From Cryobacterium algoritolerans (GTDB lineage Bacteria; Actinomycetota; Actinomycetes; Actinomycetales; Microbacteriaceae): DNA of 64,000 nt. The stretch covers positions 1-64,000 of the forward strand of contig NZ_SOFP01000047.1 in the NCBI RefSeq assembly GCF_004402785.1, written 5' to 3'. Of this stretch, positions 6,834 to 15,072 are shown piece by piece. A program made the translations under genes and the position numbers. The notes under the pieces were generated by a model, which was given only the letters and a program-made list of their open reading frames with translations, searched no databases and was not told the DNA's origin. How positions within the stretch are numbered: the first letter of the stretch is position 1; each line of letters starts with the position of its first letter.

Positions 6834-9800
6834 AGCCGGTCAGGAGCGACGACCGTGTCGTCGGCGACGAAGTAGAACACGGCGTCGACGATGGCCGGGT
6901 CGATGTCCTTCCAACGCGCGTAGGCGAGGCGGTACAGCGCGAGCTGGGTCTGCTTGAGTTCGAGGTCCGCGGCGTTCTTCGGGGCCCGGCCGGTCTTCCA
7001 GTCCACGACCTGGTAGCCCGTGTCGGTGCGGTACACGGCGTCGAGCTTGCAGACGAAGACCTGCCCGGCGAGCACGTGATGGATCTCGATCTCCACCTCC
7101 TCTGGCTTCAGGCTGCCCCACGGTGAGCGCTCAAAGGTGCGTTGCAACCGTTCGAGCTGCGCCTGTTCGAGCGGTTGATCCTGGTCGAGGTCCAGATCGA
7201 AGGCGTCGAGGTCGAGATCGCCGAGGTCCAGTTCGTTGAGGTCGGCGTCGATGACATCCCCGGCGCTGGCCCCGCCGGCCCGGCGTTCCACCCAGGAGTG
7301 GAACAGGGTGCCCAGCCGGGTTGCCCGGTAGGGTCGCTCGGGCATCGGCCGGCGCAGGCGGGAAAGGGCGTCGGCCGGGTCGTCGACGAAATCCTTGAAC
7401 CGTGAGGCCGGGATGCGGGTGGGGATCGGCATCTGCCCGGAGCCGGCCAGGCGTTGCGCCCGCTCCTCGAGCAGGAGGGTGACGGGGTGCGACCACCGGG
7501 TCTCCGGGGCGGCGCCCGCCTCCGCTGCCTCGGCCGCCCGATTGACCCGCGAAGCCGCGGCTTCGACGACGGCCCGCCTCGTGCCGAGCGGATCGAACGG
7601 CCACCGTTCGGCCTGGTCGAGGCCGGGATCGGGCTTCTCCAATGCCTCGCTCACCGGCGGGACCGGGCCGATCAGGCCGGCGTCGGCGAGCTCCAGCAGG
7701 TACCGGCTCGGTTTGCGCATGGTGCGGCCACTCCCCCAGAACGACCCGGTGAGCAGCAGCTCGCGCTGGGCGCGGGTCGTGGCCACATAGATCAGCCGGC
7801 GCTCCTCATCGTCATGCCGGGCGGCGAGCTGTTCCTTGTAGGCCGTGAATTCGAGGTCGAAAGAGAGCTGGGTTTCGTGCCCGTGCCACTGGAGCTCGGG
7901 GAGCTCGGCCCGATCGCCGCGGAACGGGTAGGGCAGCTCACCGAAGCGCAGCCAGCCTGCCCCCTCCCGGGTCTGGGCCGGCAGGCTCTTCTCGGTGAGA
8001 TTGGGGATGGCGACGTAATCCCATTCGAGCCCCTTGGCACCGTGCACGGTGAGCAGTTGCACGGTGCCCTTCTCCGACGGCTCGACCCGCGGGCCCATGT
8101 CGTCGGCGCGTTCGGCGCGGGCCAGCCAGCGCAGGAAGCCGGCCAGGCTGCCGACCTCGTCACTGGCGAGGAAGGCCGACACGGTGTCGTGGAAGGCGTA
8201 GAGGTTGGCCAGGCCCAGGCCGTTCGCCTCGTTGGCGACGAGTTCGACGTCGAGCAGGGTCTCCTGTTCGATCAGCCGCACGAAGTCGAGCAGCGGCAGG
8301 CCGGCCCGGGAGCGCAGCCAGGCGAGCTGCCGGCCGGCCGCCCGCAGGCGGGCCAGGCCCGGCTGGCTGAATCCCGCAAGCTGCCCGTGACGATCGGGTG
8401 CCGCCGCCACGAAATCGAGGGCGTCGACGAGGGAGGTGCCCTCGTCGACGGCGACGGACGCCCGCATCTTCGCCTTCAATTCGTCGGTGACCGCCTGCTG
8501 GGCCCAGTCATGGGCGGCAAGCCAGCGCGCCACCGCGGCCAGCTGCTGCAGGTCGCGGGGGCCCACCCGGTAGCGGCCGCCGCTGAGCAGTCGCACCAGT
8601 TCGCTGCCGGCCGCCGGGTCCGCCACGACCCGCAACACGCTGATCAGATCGGTGACCTCCGGCGTGGACAACAACCCGCCGAGGCCGAGCACGTGCGCGC
8701 GCACCCCGTTCTCCCGCAGTACTTCGGCGAAGAATTCCATTTCCCGGCGGGCTCGGAAGAGCATGGCCCCGGAGTGGTCCTCGCCCGTGCTGAGCCGTTC
8801 GGCGAACCAGCGGGCGACGGTACGGGCCTCCAGGGCGATGGTCTCGGCCATCACGGCCTCGACCCGGCCGGACTCCGTGCCGGATGGCACCTTGAGGGTG
8901 TCCACCTGGATGCCGTCCGGCCGGGACCGCAGCGCGTCGCTGAGCGGGGCCACGAGCGTGTTGGCGACGCCCAGCACCCTCACCGGGTTGCGCCAGGTGT
9001 AGGAGAGCGACATCGACGGCGCCTCGGCGTTGGAGAGGCCGGCGAAGCTCTGCGAGAAGCCGAGCAGGTTGGCGGAGCTGGCCCCGCGCCAGCCGTAGAT
9101 GGACTGGTGCGGGTCTCCGACGGCCATCACCGGATGCCGGGCGAACAGAGTGTGCAGCAGCTCGGTCTGCAGTACCGAGGTGTCCTGGTATTCGTCGAGC
9201 AGCACCACCCGGTACTGGTCGCGGTAACGGGTGACGACCTTCTCCACCTTCTGGCTGACCTGCAACGCGAGCGCCACCTGGTCGGAGAATTCGATCAGGC
9301 CGAGCCGGCGTTTCTCGCTGCTGTAGCGTTCGGCCAGTTCGAACAGCACCGGCAGCGGCAGGACGGCGGCGAGCGACTCGTCGACCGAGGCGTAGGGGAT
9401 CTTCTTGCGCGGGTTGCCGAAGGGCAGGTCACGGAGGTAGGCGAAACCGTCGGCCAGCCCGGCGAGGTCGTGGGTGGCGCGCGGCTGCCCCGGTGCGACC
9501 GGAGGCGGGTTCTCGGCGAGGGCGCGGCTGAACGCGAGCACGGCATCCGTCACCGCGTCGAGGCTCTTGCGGAAGGGGACGAGCCGCTGGTCGCCGTGTT
9601 CGACCACGACCCGCCGGGCGAGCAGCCACGCGCTGGTCTCGCTCAGCAGCACCGATTCGGGTTCCCGGCCGAGCAGCAGGGCGTTGTCGGTGAACAGGCG
9701 GCTGGCGAACGAGTTGTAGGTGGAGACGGTGGGGCTGTTGAACAGGTCGGTGGAGTCGACCGGCGGTGCGTCGGGTCCAGCCGATTCGCCCTGCGGCAGC

Positions 9801-10099
9801 AGCCCTTTCGCGTCGAGCTGGTCGATCCGCTTGCCGATTCGCTCGGCCAGTTCGCCGGCCGCCTTGCGGGTGAAGGTCAGCCCGAGGACCTGGTCGGGCC
9901 TGGCGTGGCCGTTGGCGAGCAGCCAGAGCACCCGGTTCGCCATCGTCTCGGTCTTGCCACTGCCGGCGCCGGCGACGACCAGGGTGGGTGCGAGCGGAGC
10001 CTCGATCACGGCCTGCTGCTCAGTCGTCGGTGGGAACATCTCCAGGGCCTCGGCGATTCGGAGGGCCGAGATCGGTGCGGTGGAACGGGGTGTATTCAT
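6644..10099 (-). CDS. adnB: ATP-dependent DNA helicase-nuclease, AdnB-like subunit
   Basis: 1151 residues. N-terminal UvrD-like motor: Walker A GAGSGKT (44-50), LGLTFTRKAAGELAERI, motif II LLDEYQDTSVLQ, GDPHQSIYGWRGAS, motif V TVHGAKGLEWDYV, motif VI IYVATTRAQREL. The C-terminal RecB-like nuclease carries the VVDWKTGRAP motif near residue 1050. In mycobacteria the AdnA-AdnB heterodimer resects double-strand breaks, each subunit having one motor and one nuclease. The start codon overlaps the upstream adnA-like stop by four bases (ATGA), so the two are translated together. The C-terminal tail is Pro/Ser/Ala-rich and overlaps the convergent APH-fold gene by 190 bases. Subunit assignment rests on gene order (downstream gene) and the canonical motor. 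Confidence 0.88.
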   Translation of the reverse strand: MNTPRSTAPISALRIAEALEMFPPTTEQQAVIEAPLAPTLVVAGAGSGKTETMANRVLWLLANGHARPDQVLGLTFTRKAAGELAERIGKRIDQLDAKGLLPQGESAGPDAPPVDSTDLFNSPTVSTYNSFASRLFTDNALLLGREPESVLLSETSAWLLARRVVVEHGDQRLVPFRKSLDAVTDAVLAFSRALAENPPPVAPGQPRATHDLAGLADGFAYLRDLPFGNPRKKIPYASVDESLAAVLPLPVLFELAERYSSEKRRLGLIEFSDQVALALQVSQKVEKVVTRYRDQYRVVLLDEYQDTSVLQTELLHTLFARHPVMAVGDPHQSIYGWRGASSANLLGFSQSFAGLSNAEAPSMSLSYTWRNPVRVLGVANTLVAPLSDALRSRPDGIQVDTLKVPSGTESGRVEAVMAETIALEARTVARWFAERLSTGEDHSGAMLFRARREMEFFAEVLRENGVRAHVLGLGGLLSTPEVTDLISVLRVVADPAAGSELVRLLSGGRYRVGPRDLQQLAAVARWLAAHDWAQQAVTDELKAKMRASVAVDEGTSLVDALDFVAAAPDRHGQLAGFSQPGLARLRAAGRQLAWLRSRAGLPLLDFVRLIEQETLLDVELVANEANGLGLANLYAFHDTVSAFLASDEVGSLAGFLRWLARAERADDMGPRVEPSEKGTVQLLTVHGAKGLEWDYVAIPNLTEKSLPAQTREGAGWLRFGELPYPFRGDRAELPELQWHGHETQLSFDLEFTAYKEQLAARHDDEERRLIYVATTRAQRELLLTGSFWGSGRTMRKPSRYLLELADAGLIGPVPPVSEALEKPDPGLDQAERWPFDPLGTRRAVVEAAASRVNRAAEAAEAGAAPETRWSHPVTLLLEERAQRLAGSGQMPIPTRIPASRFKDFVDDPADALSRLRRPMPERPYRATRLGTLFHSWVERRAGGASAGDVIDADLNELDLGDLDLDAFDLDLDQDQPLEQAQLERLQRTFERSPWGSLKPEEVEIEIHHVLAGQVFVCKLDAVYRTDTGYQVVDWKTGRAPKNAADLELKQTQLALYRLAYARWKDIDPAIVDAVFYFVADDTVVAPDRLYSEDDLVAAWSSVAGTMPIGPVTSSANGLAESRPTPPVSDPAASSDPAASSSNSLGPNSDRL

Positions 10100-13000
10100 G
10101 AGCTGACCTGCTTGATGACGTGGATTCGGCAGGACCCGTGCGAGCGCGGGTCGAGGCAGTGGGAACTGATTTCGGCGACGAACGTGGCGGCGCCCATCCC
10201 GGCGGCGTCCTCTCCCACCCGGCGGCGGAACGCGGCCAGCTCGTCGGCGGTGAAGGCAGGCTGGGTCGGGTTGCGGTAGTTCTGCTTGACGGTGCCGGAG
10301 GAGACGATCACCAGGCGGGCGCCGGCAAGCGGGGTGCCGGGCGGGATGCCTTCGATGGCACCCTCGGTGAAGGCCAGCTGGTAGGCGCCCAACTGCGGAT
10401 GCTCCGCCACACCGGCGTCGCTGATCGGATCGCCGCGGCCGGTCTTCAGGTCGACGATCACGGCCCGCCCGTCACGGAGCCGTTCCACCCGGTCGACCGT
10501 GCCGGAGAGCACGGCGCCGTCCACGTCGAGGACGAAGGTACCCTCGGCGCTGAGCAGGGCCCCGCCGGTGTGTTCGAAGTCGAGCAGGTACGACGCGAGC
10601 CGGTCGGTGAGCACCCGCGCCTCCACCTTCTGCAGCCGGGATTGCCACTCGGCGTCGAAGTGCAGTTCGTCCCAGCGGGCGTCGACGGCCCGCCAGAGCG
10701 CGTCGGGGCTCCGGTCGGTCGATTCCTCCAGCACCGTGTGGATGATCGTGCCGAGGTTCGCGGCGGTGTTCGACGTGCCGCCGCCGACCTGACCGATCAC
10801 CCAGTGCAACGGGCAGGTTTCGAACGCGGCCATCCGGGAGGGCGAGACCCGCACCGGCCCGTCGCCGGCGTCCTGGTCGTTGAGCGGGCGCACGGTGCTC
10901 GGATCGGTGAGGCCGTACCACTGGCCGGGGGCCGCACCGGCCACGCCCTCCCCGGCCAGCCGGGCGAGGGTGGCGGCGGCATCCGCGGCCCGGTTCGCAG
11001 TCCGCTCCGTGGCCTCGTCGCCGGGCCCGGCCGCCCCGCCGAAGCGGGTGAGGTCGCGGCGGAGTCGACCGACCAGACCTCTCAGCGACAGCGGATAGCG
11101 GCTGGCGTCGCCGGAGTCGAGGTCGCCGGTGGAGACGGCGTCCGGCAGTAGCCGCAGGAACACCGACGGCTCGTTGTCCTCGTTGTCGACGGCGGTGACG
11201 AGCAGTTCGGTGCGGGCGCGGCCGGCGGCCTGGGCGAACATTCGCAGTTCGTCGTGCAGCACGGCGGTGCGCTCGCCGCCCGGCTGCGACGCGTGGCCGG
11301 CGGCAAGCGAGGCCAGGTCGCCGGCGCCCAGCAGAGACCCGCGGATGCGCAGGTCGGGCCAGACGTTCGCCTGCACCCCGGCGATGACCACGAGGTCGAA
11401 GTCGCGGCCGATCAGGCCGCTCGGGGTGGAGACCACGACCGCGTCGCCGAGCGCGCGGGGAGCGAGCGTGTCCTCCGGCACGTCGGTGTCGACGAGGTGC
11501 TCGAGGAACAGGACTGGCGGGGCGGCCGGCGTTCGCTCGACGTAGCGCTGGGCGGCAGAGAAGAGCGCGACCACGGCGTCGAGGTTGTGGTTGGCCTCGT
11601 CGGCGACGATGCCGGTGCCGGCGGCCTGGTCGTGCCATTCCCTGGCCAGCCCGCTGCGCTGCCAGAGCCCCCAGAGCAGTTCCTCGATCGTCGCGCCGGC
11701 GTCGTATTCGGCGGCCGCGGCGCGCAGGCTTTCGCCACAACTCGCCGCCCGGCGGGCGGTGCGGTTGTCGATCCCGCCGAGCAGGTCCGGGTTGACCAGC
11801 GCGTCGACGAGCAGCGCGTCGGCACTGCGGTGGCCGTCACCGGTCAGCTCCTGTTGGCTCAGCTCCTGTTGGCTCAGCTCCTGTTGACGCAGTGCCGCGC
11901 GGAGGCGGCGCAGCGTGATCGGGTCCAGCCCGCCGAGCGGGCCGCGGAGCAGGTCGACCGCCGTGTCGCTGTCGAGAGCCTTGCGTCCCAGGGTGACTTC
12001 GAGGGCGAGGATGAACGCACGCACCGCGTATTCGTCGCGCAGCGCGGTCTGGGCGCTCGACACCTGGGTCGGCACCTCGAGGGCGGCCAGGCCGCGGGAC
12101 AGCGACGGTACCAGGGAGCCGCTGCGCGCGACGACGGCCATCCGTCCCCAGGGGATGCCGCCGAGCACATGCCGTTCGCGCAGCCGCCGGGCGACGACCG
12201 CGAGCTGATCGGCGGGGCTGGCCGCGAGTATCGCCTGCACGGCGGGCGGACCGGCCGGCACGTTCGCCGCGGTCGCGGCCTTCACGTCCGGAGCGACCTG
12301 GGCGGCCGCGGCCCGCTGGGTGCCGGCACCGGCGGTACCGATCCGGTGGCTGATCCCGCGCACCACCTGGCGGATGGCGTCTCCGTGACGGTACACCGTG
12401 GGGAGAACCAGGGTGGCCACCGGGATACCGCCGAGGTAGGTCGACAGCCGGCCGAGGGCATCCGGGTGGGCGCCGTGGAATGAACCGGTGCTGATGTCGG
12501 GATCGCCGACAGCGACGATGGCCACCCCGCGGGCCGCAAACTGACGGATCAGGGTCAGGATGCCCTGGGTGAGCTCCTGGGCGTCGTCGAGCACGATCAG
12601 GCGCAGCCCGGCGAACGCCCCGATGGCGGATGCGCCGGCGGGTCCGGGCGGGGCGCCCGCCACCACGGCTGCGGCGAACTGCGCCAGCTCGGTCGAGTCG
12701 TACTGGCCGGGCCTGGACTGGTCTTTCACGTCTTCGTAACCGCGGATGAACTCGGCGGCGGCCACCCACTCCGGACGTTCGGTGCTGCGACCGAGGTCGG
12801 CCAGGGTGTCCGCTGTCACGCCGTACTCAACGGCGCGCATCATCAGGTCCCGCAGCTCCGTACGGAAACCGCGCAGGGCGCGCACGTCGGCTCCCAGGGT
12901 GGCCGGCCAGGCGGGGCCGGACCGGTCGAGCCGGTGGCCCTGCAGAAGCTCGGCGATGATCTGGTCCTGCTCGCCGCCGGTGAGCAGGGTCGGGGCCGGG

Positions 13001-13410
13001 CCGCCGGCGCGCTCCACGGCATCCCGCACGATTTGGAACGCCACCGAGTTGGCCGTGCGGGCCAGGGGGCCGTTGGTCGGCACGCCCAGTCGCAGGGCGA
13101 GACGGTCGCGCAAAGCGGTGGCGCCGGTGCGGGTGGGTACCAGCACCAGCACCTCGCTCGGCGAGTAGCCACGACCCAGCACCCGGTCGGCGACGAGCTC
13201 GACCAGGGCCGTCGTCTTCCCGCTGCCCGGCGCGCCGATCACGGCGGCCGACACCCCGTCGGCGAGGCCGAGCACGGCGCACTGCGCCTCGTCCAGGCCG
13301 ACCGGGTGCGACGCGGATCCCCGGCCGCCTGGGCCGGAACCGGGCCGGTTCGCGGCTCCATCGGCGGCGGAATCGGTGTCGGCGCGCTGCGCGAATCCCA
13401 GGGTTGTCAC
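10096..13410 (-). CDS. adnA: ATP-dependent DNA helicase-nuclease, AdnA-like subunit
   Basis: 1104 residues. Walker A GAPGSGKT (59-66) and VLVLVPTRTGATALRDRL mark a UvrD-type motor, but motif II reads VLDDAQEL rather than the usual DExxD/Q form, a divergent motor as expected for the AdnA partner. The C-terminal nuclease has VIVDLKTGRGD followed by QLGAYQLAF. A short MAAFETCPLHW segment precedes the nuclease, as in RecB/AddB-type domains. Forms the DNA break-processing complex with the downstream subunit (4-base overlap). GTG 13410 is preceded by TAGCTT and seven bases, suggesting a leaderless or near-leaderless mRNA. A run of three identical pentapeptides lies near residue 510. The divergent DUF3107 gene starts 98 bases away. 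Confidence 0.88.
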   Translation of the reverse strand: MTTLGFAQRADTDSAADGAANRPGSGPGGRGSASHPVGLDEAQCAVLGLADGVSAAVIGAPGSGKTTALVELVADRVLGRGYSPSEVLVLVPTRTGATALRDRLALRLGVPTNGPLARTANSVAFQIVRDAVERAGGPAPTLLTGGEQDQIIAELLQGHRLDRSGPAWPATLGADVRALRGFRTELRDLMMRAVEYGVTADTLADLGRSTERPEWVAAAEFIRGYEDVKDQSRPGQYDSTELAQFAAAVVAGAPPGPAGASAIGAFAGLRLIVLDDAQELTQGILTLIRQFAARGVAIVAVGDPDISTGSFHGAHPDALGRLSTYLGGIPVATLVLPTVYRHGDAIRQVVRGISHRIGTAGAGTQRAAAAQVAPDVKAATAANVPAGPPAVQAILAASPADQLAVVARRLRERHVLGGIPWGRMAVVARSGSLVPSLSRGLAALEVPTQVSSAQTALRDEYAVRAFILALEVTLGRKALDSDTAVDLLRGPLGGLDPITLRRLRAALRQQELSQQELSQQELTGDGHRSADALLVDALVNPDLLGGIDNRTARRAASCGESLRAAAAEYDAGATIEELLWGLWQRSGLAREWHDQAAGTGIVADEANHNLDAVVALFSAAQRYVERTPAAPPVLFLEHLVDTDVPEDTLAPRALGDAVVVSTPSGLIGRDFDLVVIAGVQANVWPDLRIRGSLLGAGDLASLAAGHASQPGGERTAVLHDELRMFAQAAGRARTELLVTAVDNEDNEPSVFLRLLPDAVSTGDLDSGDASRYPLSLRGLVGRLRRDLTRFGGAAGPGDEATERTANRAADAAATLARLAGEGVAGAAPGQWYGLTDPSTVRPLNDQDAGDGPVRVSPSRMAAFETCPLHWVIGQVGGGTSNTAANLGTIIHTVLEESTDRSPDALWRAVDARWDELHFDAEWQSRLQKVEARVLTDRLASYLLDFEHTGGALLSAEGTFVLDVDGAVLSGTVDRVERLRDGRAVIVDLKTGRGDPISDAGVAEHPQLGAYQLAFTEGAIEGIPPGTPLAGARLVIVSSGTVKQNYRNPTQPAFTADELAAFRRRVGEDAAGMGAATFVAEISSHCLDPRSHGSCRIHVIKQVSS
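11844..11888. repeat. Three 15-bp tandem repeats inside adnA
   Basis: Units at 11844-11858, 11859-11873 and 11874-11888 are identical except for the last two bases of the third. They encode consecutive Gln-Glu-Leu-Ser-Gln pentapeptides (last unit altered). In-frame length changes here would be tolerated by the reading frame. Confidence 0.85.
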
Positions 13411-13417
13411 GATTTCA

Positions 13418-13423
13418 AAGCTA
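13418..13423 (-). promoter_or_regulatory. Predicted -10 element (TAGCTT) of adnA
   Basis: Minus-strand TAGCTT is followed by TGAAATC and GTG 13410. Spacing of seven puts the transcription start at or next to the start codon. Prediction only. Confidence 0.4.
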
Positions 13424-13473
13424 GCGGGTTGCGCCGACAGTGAACGATGTCGGGCAGCAGGGTCGTTCTGTCG

Positions 13474-13479
13474 TAATCT
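13474..13479 (+). promoter_or_regulatory. Predicted -10 element (TAATCT) upstream of the DUF3107 gene
   Basis: TAATCT would place transcription start near 13486, giving a leader of about 23 bases that includes the ribosome binding site GAAAGG (13495-13500). No convincing -35 element. Confidence 0.35.
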
Positions 13480-13508
13480 GGGCGCTTAGGCAACGAAAGG
13501 CGTACCTG

Positions 13509-13733
13509 GTGGATATCCGCATTGGCATCTTCAACTCTCCCCGTGAGATTGGCTTCGAGACCTCGCAGCCCGCGAACGAGATCGAGGAGACGGTTGCTGC
13601 CGCCCTCGCCGGGCAGACCGGTTACCTCAAGCTTTCCGACAGCAAGGGTCGGGTCTACATCGTCCCCACGATCGGACTGGCCTACGTCGAACTGGGCGCC
13701 GAAACGTCCCGTCGCGTCGGTTTCGTGGCCTAA
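13509..13733 (+). CDS. DUF3107 family small protein
   Basis: 74 residues starting VDIRIGIFNSPREIGFET. Start GTG 13509 is supported by GAAAGG eight bases upstream and by the family's invariant opening (V/M)-(D/E)-(I/V)-(K/R)-I-G. The family is short, acidic and widespread in actinobacteria, with no established function; the mycobacterial member lies near the same DNA-repair and helicase genes. No signal peptide or membrane segment. Probably co-transcribed with the small membrane protein gene six bases downstream. Confidence 0.9.
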   Translation: MDIRIGIFNSPREIGFETSQPANEIEETVAAALAGQTGYLKLSDSKGRVYIVPTIGLAYVELGAETSRRVGFVA

Positions 13734-13739
13734 CCAGGC

Positions 13740-14048
13740 ATGGAACTCCTCTTCGTCGCCCTCGGCGGTGCGCTGCTGGGAATTGGGGCCCGGTACCTGC
13801 TGCCCGGTCGGCACAGCCACGGTTCCGTGCTGGTGCCGGCCGTCGGCACTGCCGTGGCGTCGATCGCCTGGGTGGCGCTGACCTGGTTCGGCTTGGCCTG
13901 GGACGGCGGCTGGATCTGGTGGGTGTCCCTCGGCCTCGCCGCGGTCACATCCGTCGCCGCCGACGTCCAGCTGGGCCGCTCGCGCACGCAGGGTGACCGG
14001 CGGATGCTGCACACGCTGATGAAGACCGGCCACCCCGGCCACGCCTGA
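13740..14048 (+). CDS. Small integral membrane protein, function unknown
   Basis: 102 residues with three hydrophobic segments (about 1-20, 30-52 and 58-76) and a basic, Gly/His-rich C-terminal tail of 25 residues. It begins six bases after the DUF3107 stop, so an operon is likely. I do not recognise a named family. The tail ends GHPGHA. Confidence 0.75.
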   Translation: MELLFVALGGALLGIGARYLLPGRHSHGSVLVPAVGTAVASIAWVALTWFGLAWDGGWIWWVSLGLAAVTSVAADVQLGRSRTQGDRRMLHTLMKTGHPGHA

Positions 14049-14138
14049 GCGGGGCCCGACAGATCCGGACTCGTTCAGGCTCGTTCAGCCTCGTCGGGCC
14101 TCCTCCGACTTGCCTGACGACGGACTCGATGACGCCGA

Positions 14139-14184
14139 CCAGGCGGCCAGGCGGTCAGGCGGCCAGGCGGTCAGGCGGTCAGGC
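14139..14184. repeat. 8-bp tandem repeat (YCAGGCGG, about 5.6 copies)
   Basis: Consecutive units start at 14139, 14147, 14155, 14163, 14171 and 14179; the sixth is incomplete. The array runs over the stop codon and last codons of the ferritin-like gene (14171 onward), so its C-terminus (GLGLTA) is partly encoded by repeat units. Confidence 0.85.
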
Positions 14185-14911
14185 CCAGCCCGTCCATCCG
14201 GCGCGTGTGCGCCGCGATCAGTTCGGTGAAGACGGGTTCGATCCGCTCCTCGCCATGGTCGGCAACCGACGCGGGATCGCCCGCCGTCGGGGCGACGGCC
14301 GGGATGGCCGATCGTGCCACGAGCAGGGTGTCGCCGACCAGGCGGCGCCCCCACAGTGCCAGGTGCGAGCCGAGGCCGGGGTTGCCGCCGATGGCGGCCT
14401 TCAGATGTTTCACGAGCACGTCGGTACCCGCACCCTGGCCGAGCAGGTGCGCCACCCGAGGGCCGACGTCGCCGGGCAAACCGTCGGACAGCCGGATGAA
14501 GAAGTCGTCGAGCAGGCCACCGGCAAGGTAGCAACTCAGCAGCAGCTCATACCAGTCCGCACCCATGGTCTTCGCTCGAAAATCGTCCAGGGCGGGCGCA
14601 AACGGCGCCATCACCTCGGAGGGTTCCCCGCCGCGCCGGCGGATCTCGGCGACGAGGCCCTGGTGTTTGGCGAGCGCCCGGCCTGCGGCCGCGCTCAGCC
14701 CCTCCTTGGAGTACAGGTCGGGAGCGATCCTGATCGTCTGGGCCAGGTTCTCGAACATTCCCAGTTCGAAATATGCGGCCTGGCCGAGGTAGGGCAGCAA
14801 CTCGGGCGTCAGGTCTGCGATGTCCACCTTGGTGGTCGACAGACGTGCTTCCCTGGTCGACGGACGAGGGATCTCCACACGCTTCGCGCGCCGATCGAGC
14901 CACGAGATCAC
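14171..14911 (-). CDS. Ferritin-like fold protein (MiaE-like hydroxylase fold)
   Basis: 246 residues. The helical segments with LGQAAYFELGMFENLAQT, AKHQGLVAEI and DWYELLLSCYLAGGLLDDFF give the spaced Glu/Asp/His residues of a four-helix di-iron bundle, in the order seen in actinobacterial ferritin-like fold proteins annotated as tRNA-(ms2io6A)-hydroxylase-like. Substrate is unknown. GTG 14911 (VISWLDRRAKRVEIPRPS) is favoured because TATGCT lies exactly six bases before it, predicting a leaderless mRNA. The divergent RNA helicase gene begins 162 bases away. Its 3' end lies in an 8-bp tandem repeat. Confidence 0.75.
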   Translation of the reverse strand: MISWLDRRAKRVEIPRPSTREARLSTTKVDIADLTPELLPYLGQAAYFELGMFENLAQTIRIAPDLYSKEGLSAAAGRALAKHQGLVAEIRRRGGEPSEVMAPFAPALDDFRAKTMGADWYELLLSCYLAGGLLDDFFIRLSDGLPGDVGPRVAHLLGQGAGTDVLVKHLKAAIGGNPGLGSHLALWGRRLVGDTLLVARSAIPAVAPTAGDPASVADHGEERIEPVFTELIAAHTRRMDGLGLTA

Positions 14912-14917
14912 ACAATT

Positions 14918-14923
14918 AGCATA
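14918..14923 (-). promoter_or_regulatory. Predicted -10 element (TATGCT) of a leaderless ferritin-like mRNA
   Basis: Minus-strand TATGCT is followed by AATTGT and GTG 14911. Predicted transcription start is the first base of the start codon. Confidence 0.5.
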
Positions 14924-15072
14924 GGACAGTGCGGATCCCCGCGGAGCGCCTGATCAAGTTCACAGGGGCCGCCCGGTAAGGTTGGACCACGCCATCGGCA
15001 TGGATCGGTGGCCGGTGCCCGAGGCAGAAAACGGGCGCATTCCAGCATCCAGCTAATGACAGGCAAACTTTC

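Noticed and set aside
7454..10279. Very long open frame (941 codons) on the plus strand across adnB
   Set aside because: Antisense shadow of a well-conserved gene in high-GC DNA: composition is Gly/Arg/His/Glu-rich without any domain, and every adnB motif is intact on the other strand.
14139..14184. Short repeats considered as a CRISPR array
   Set aside because: Units are 8 bp and directly abut, with no spacers and no cas genes.
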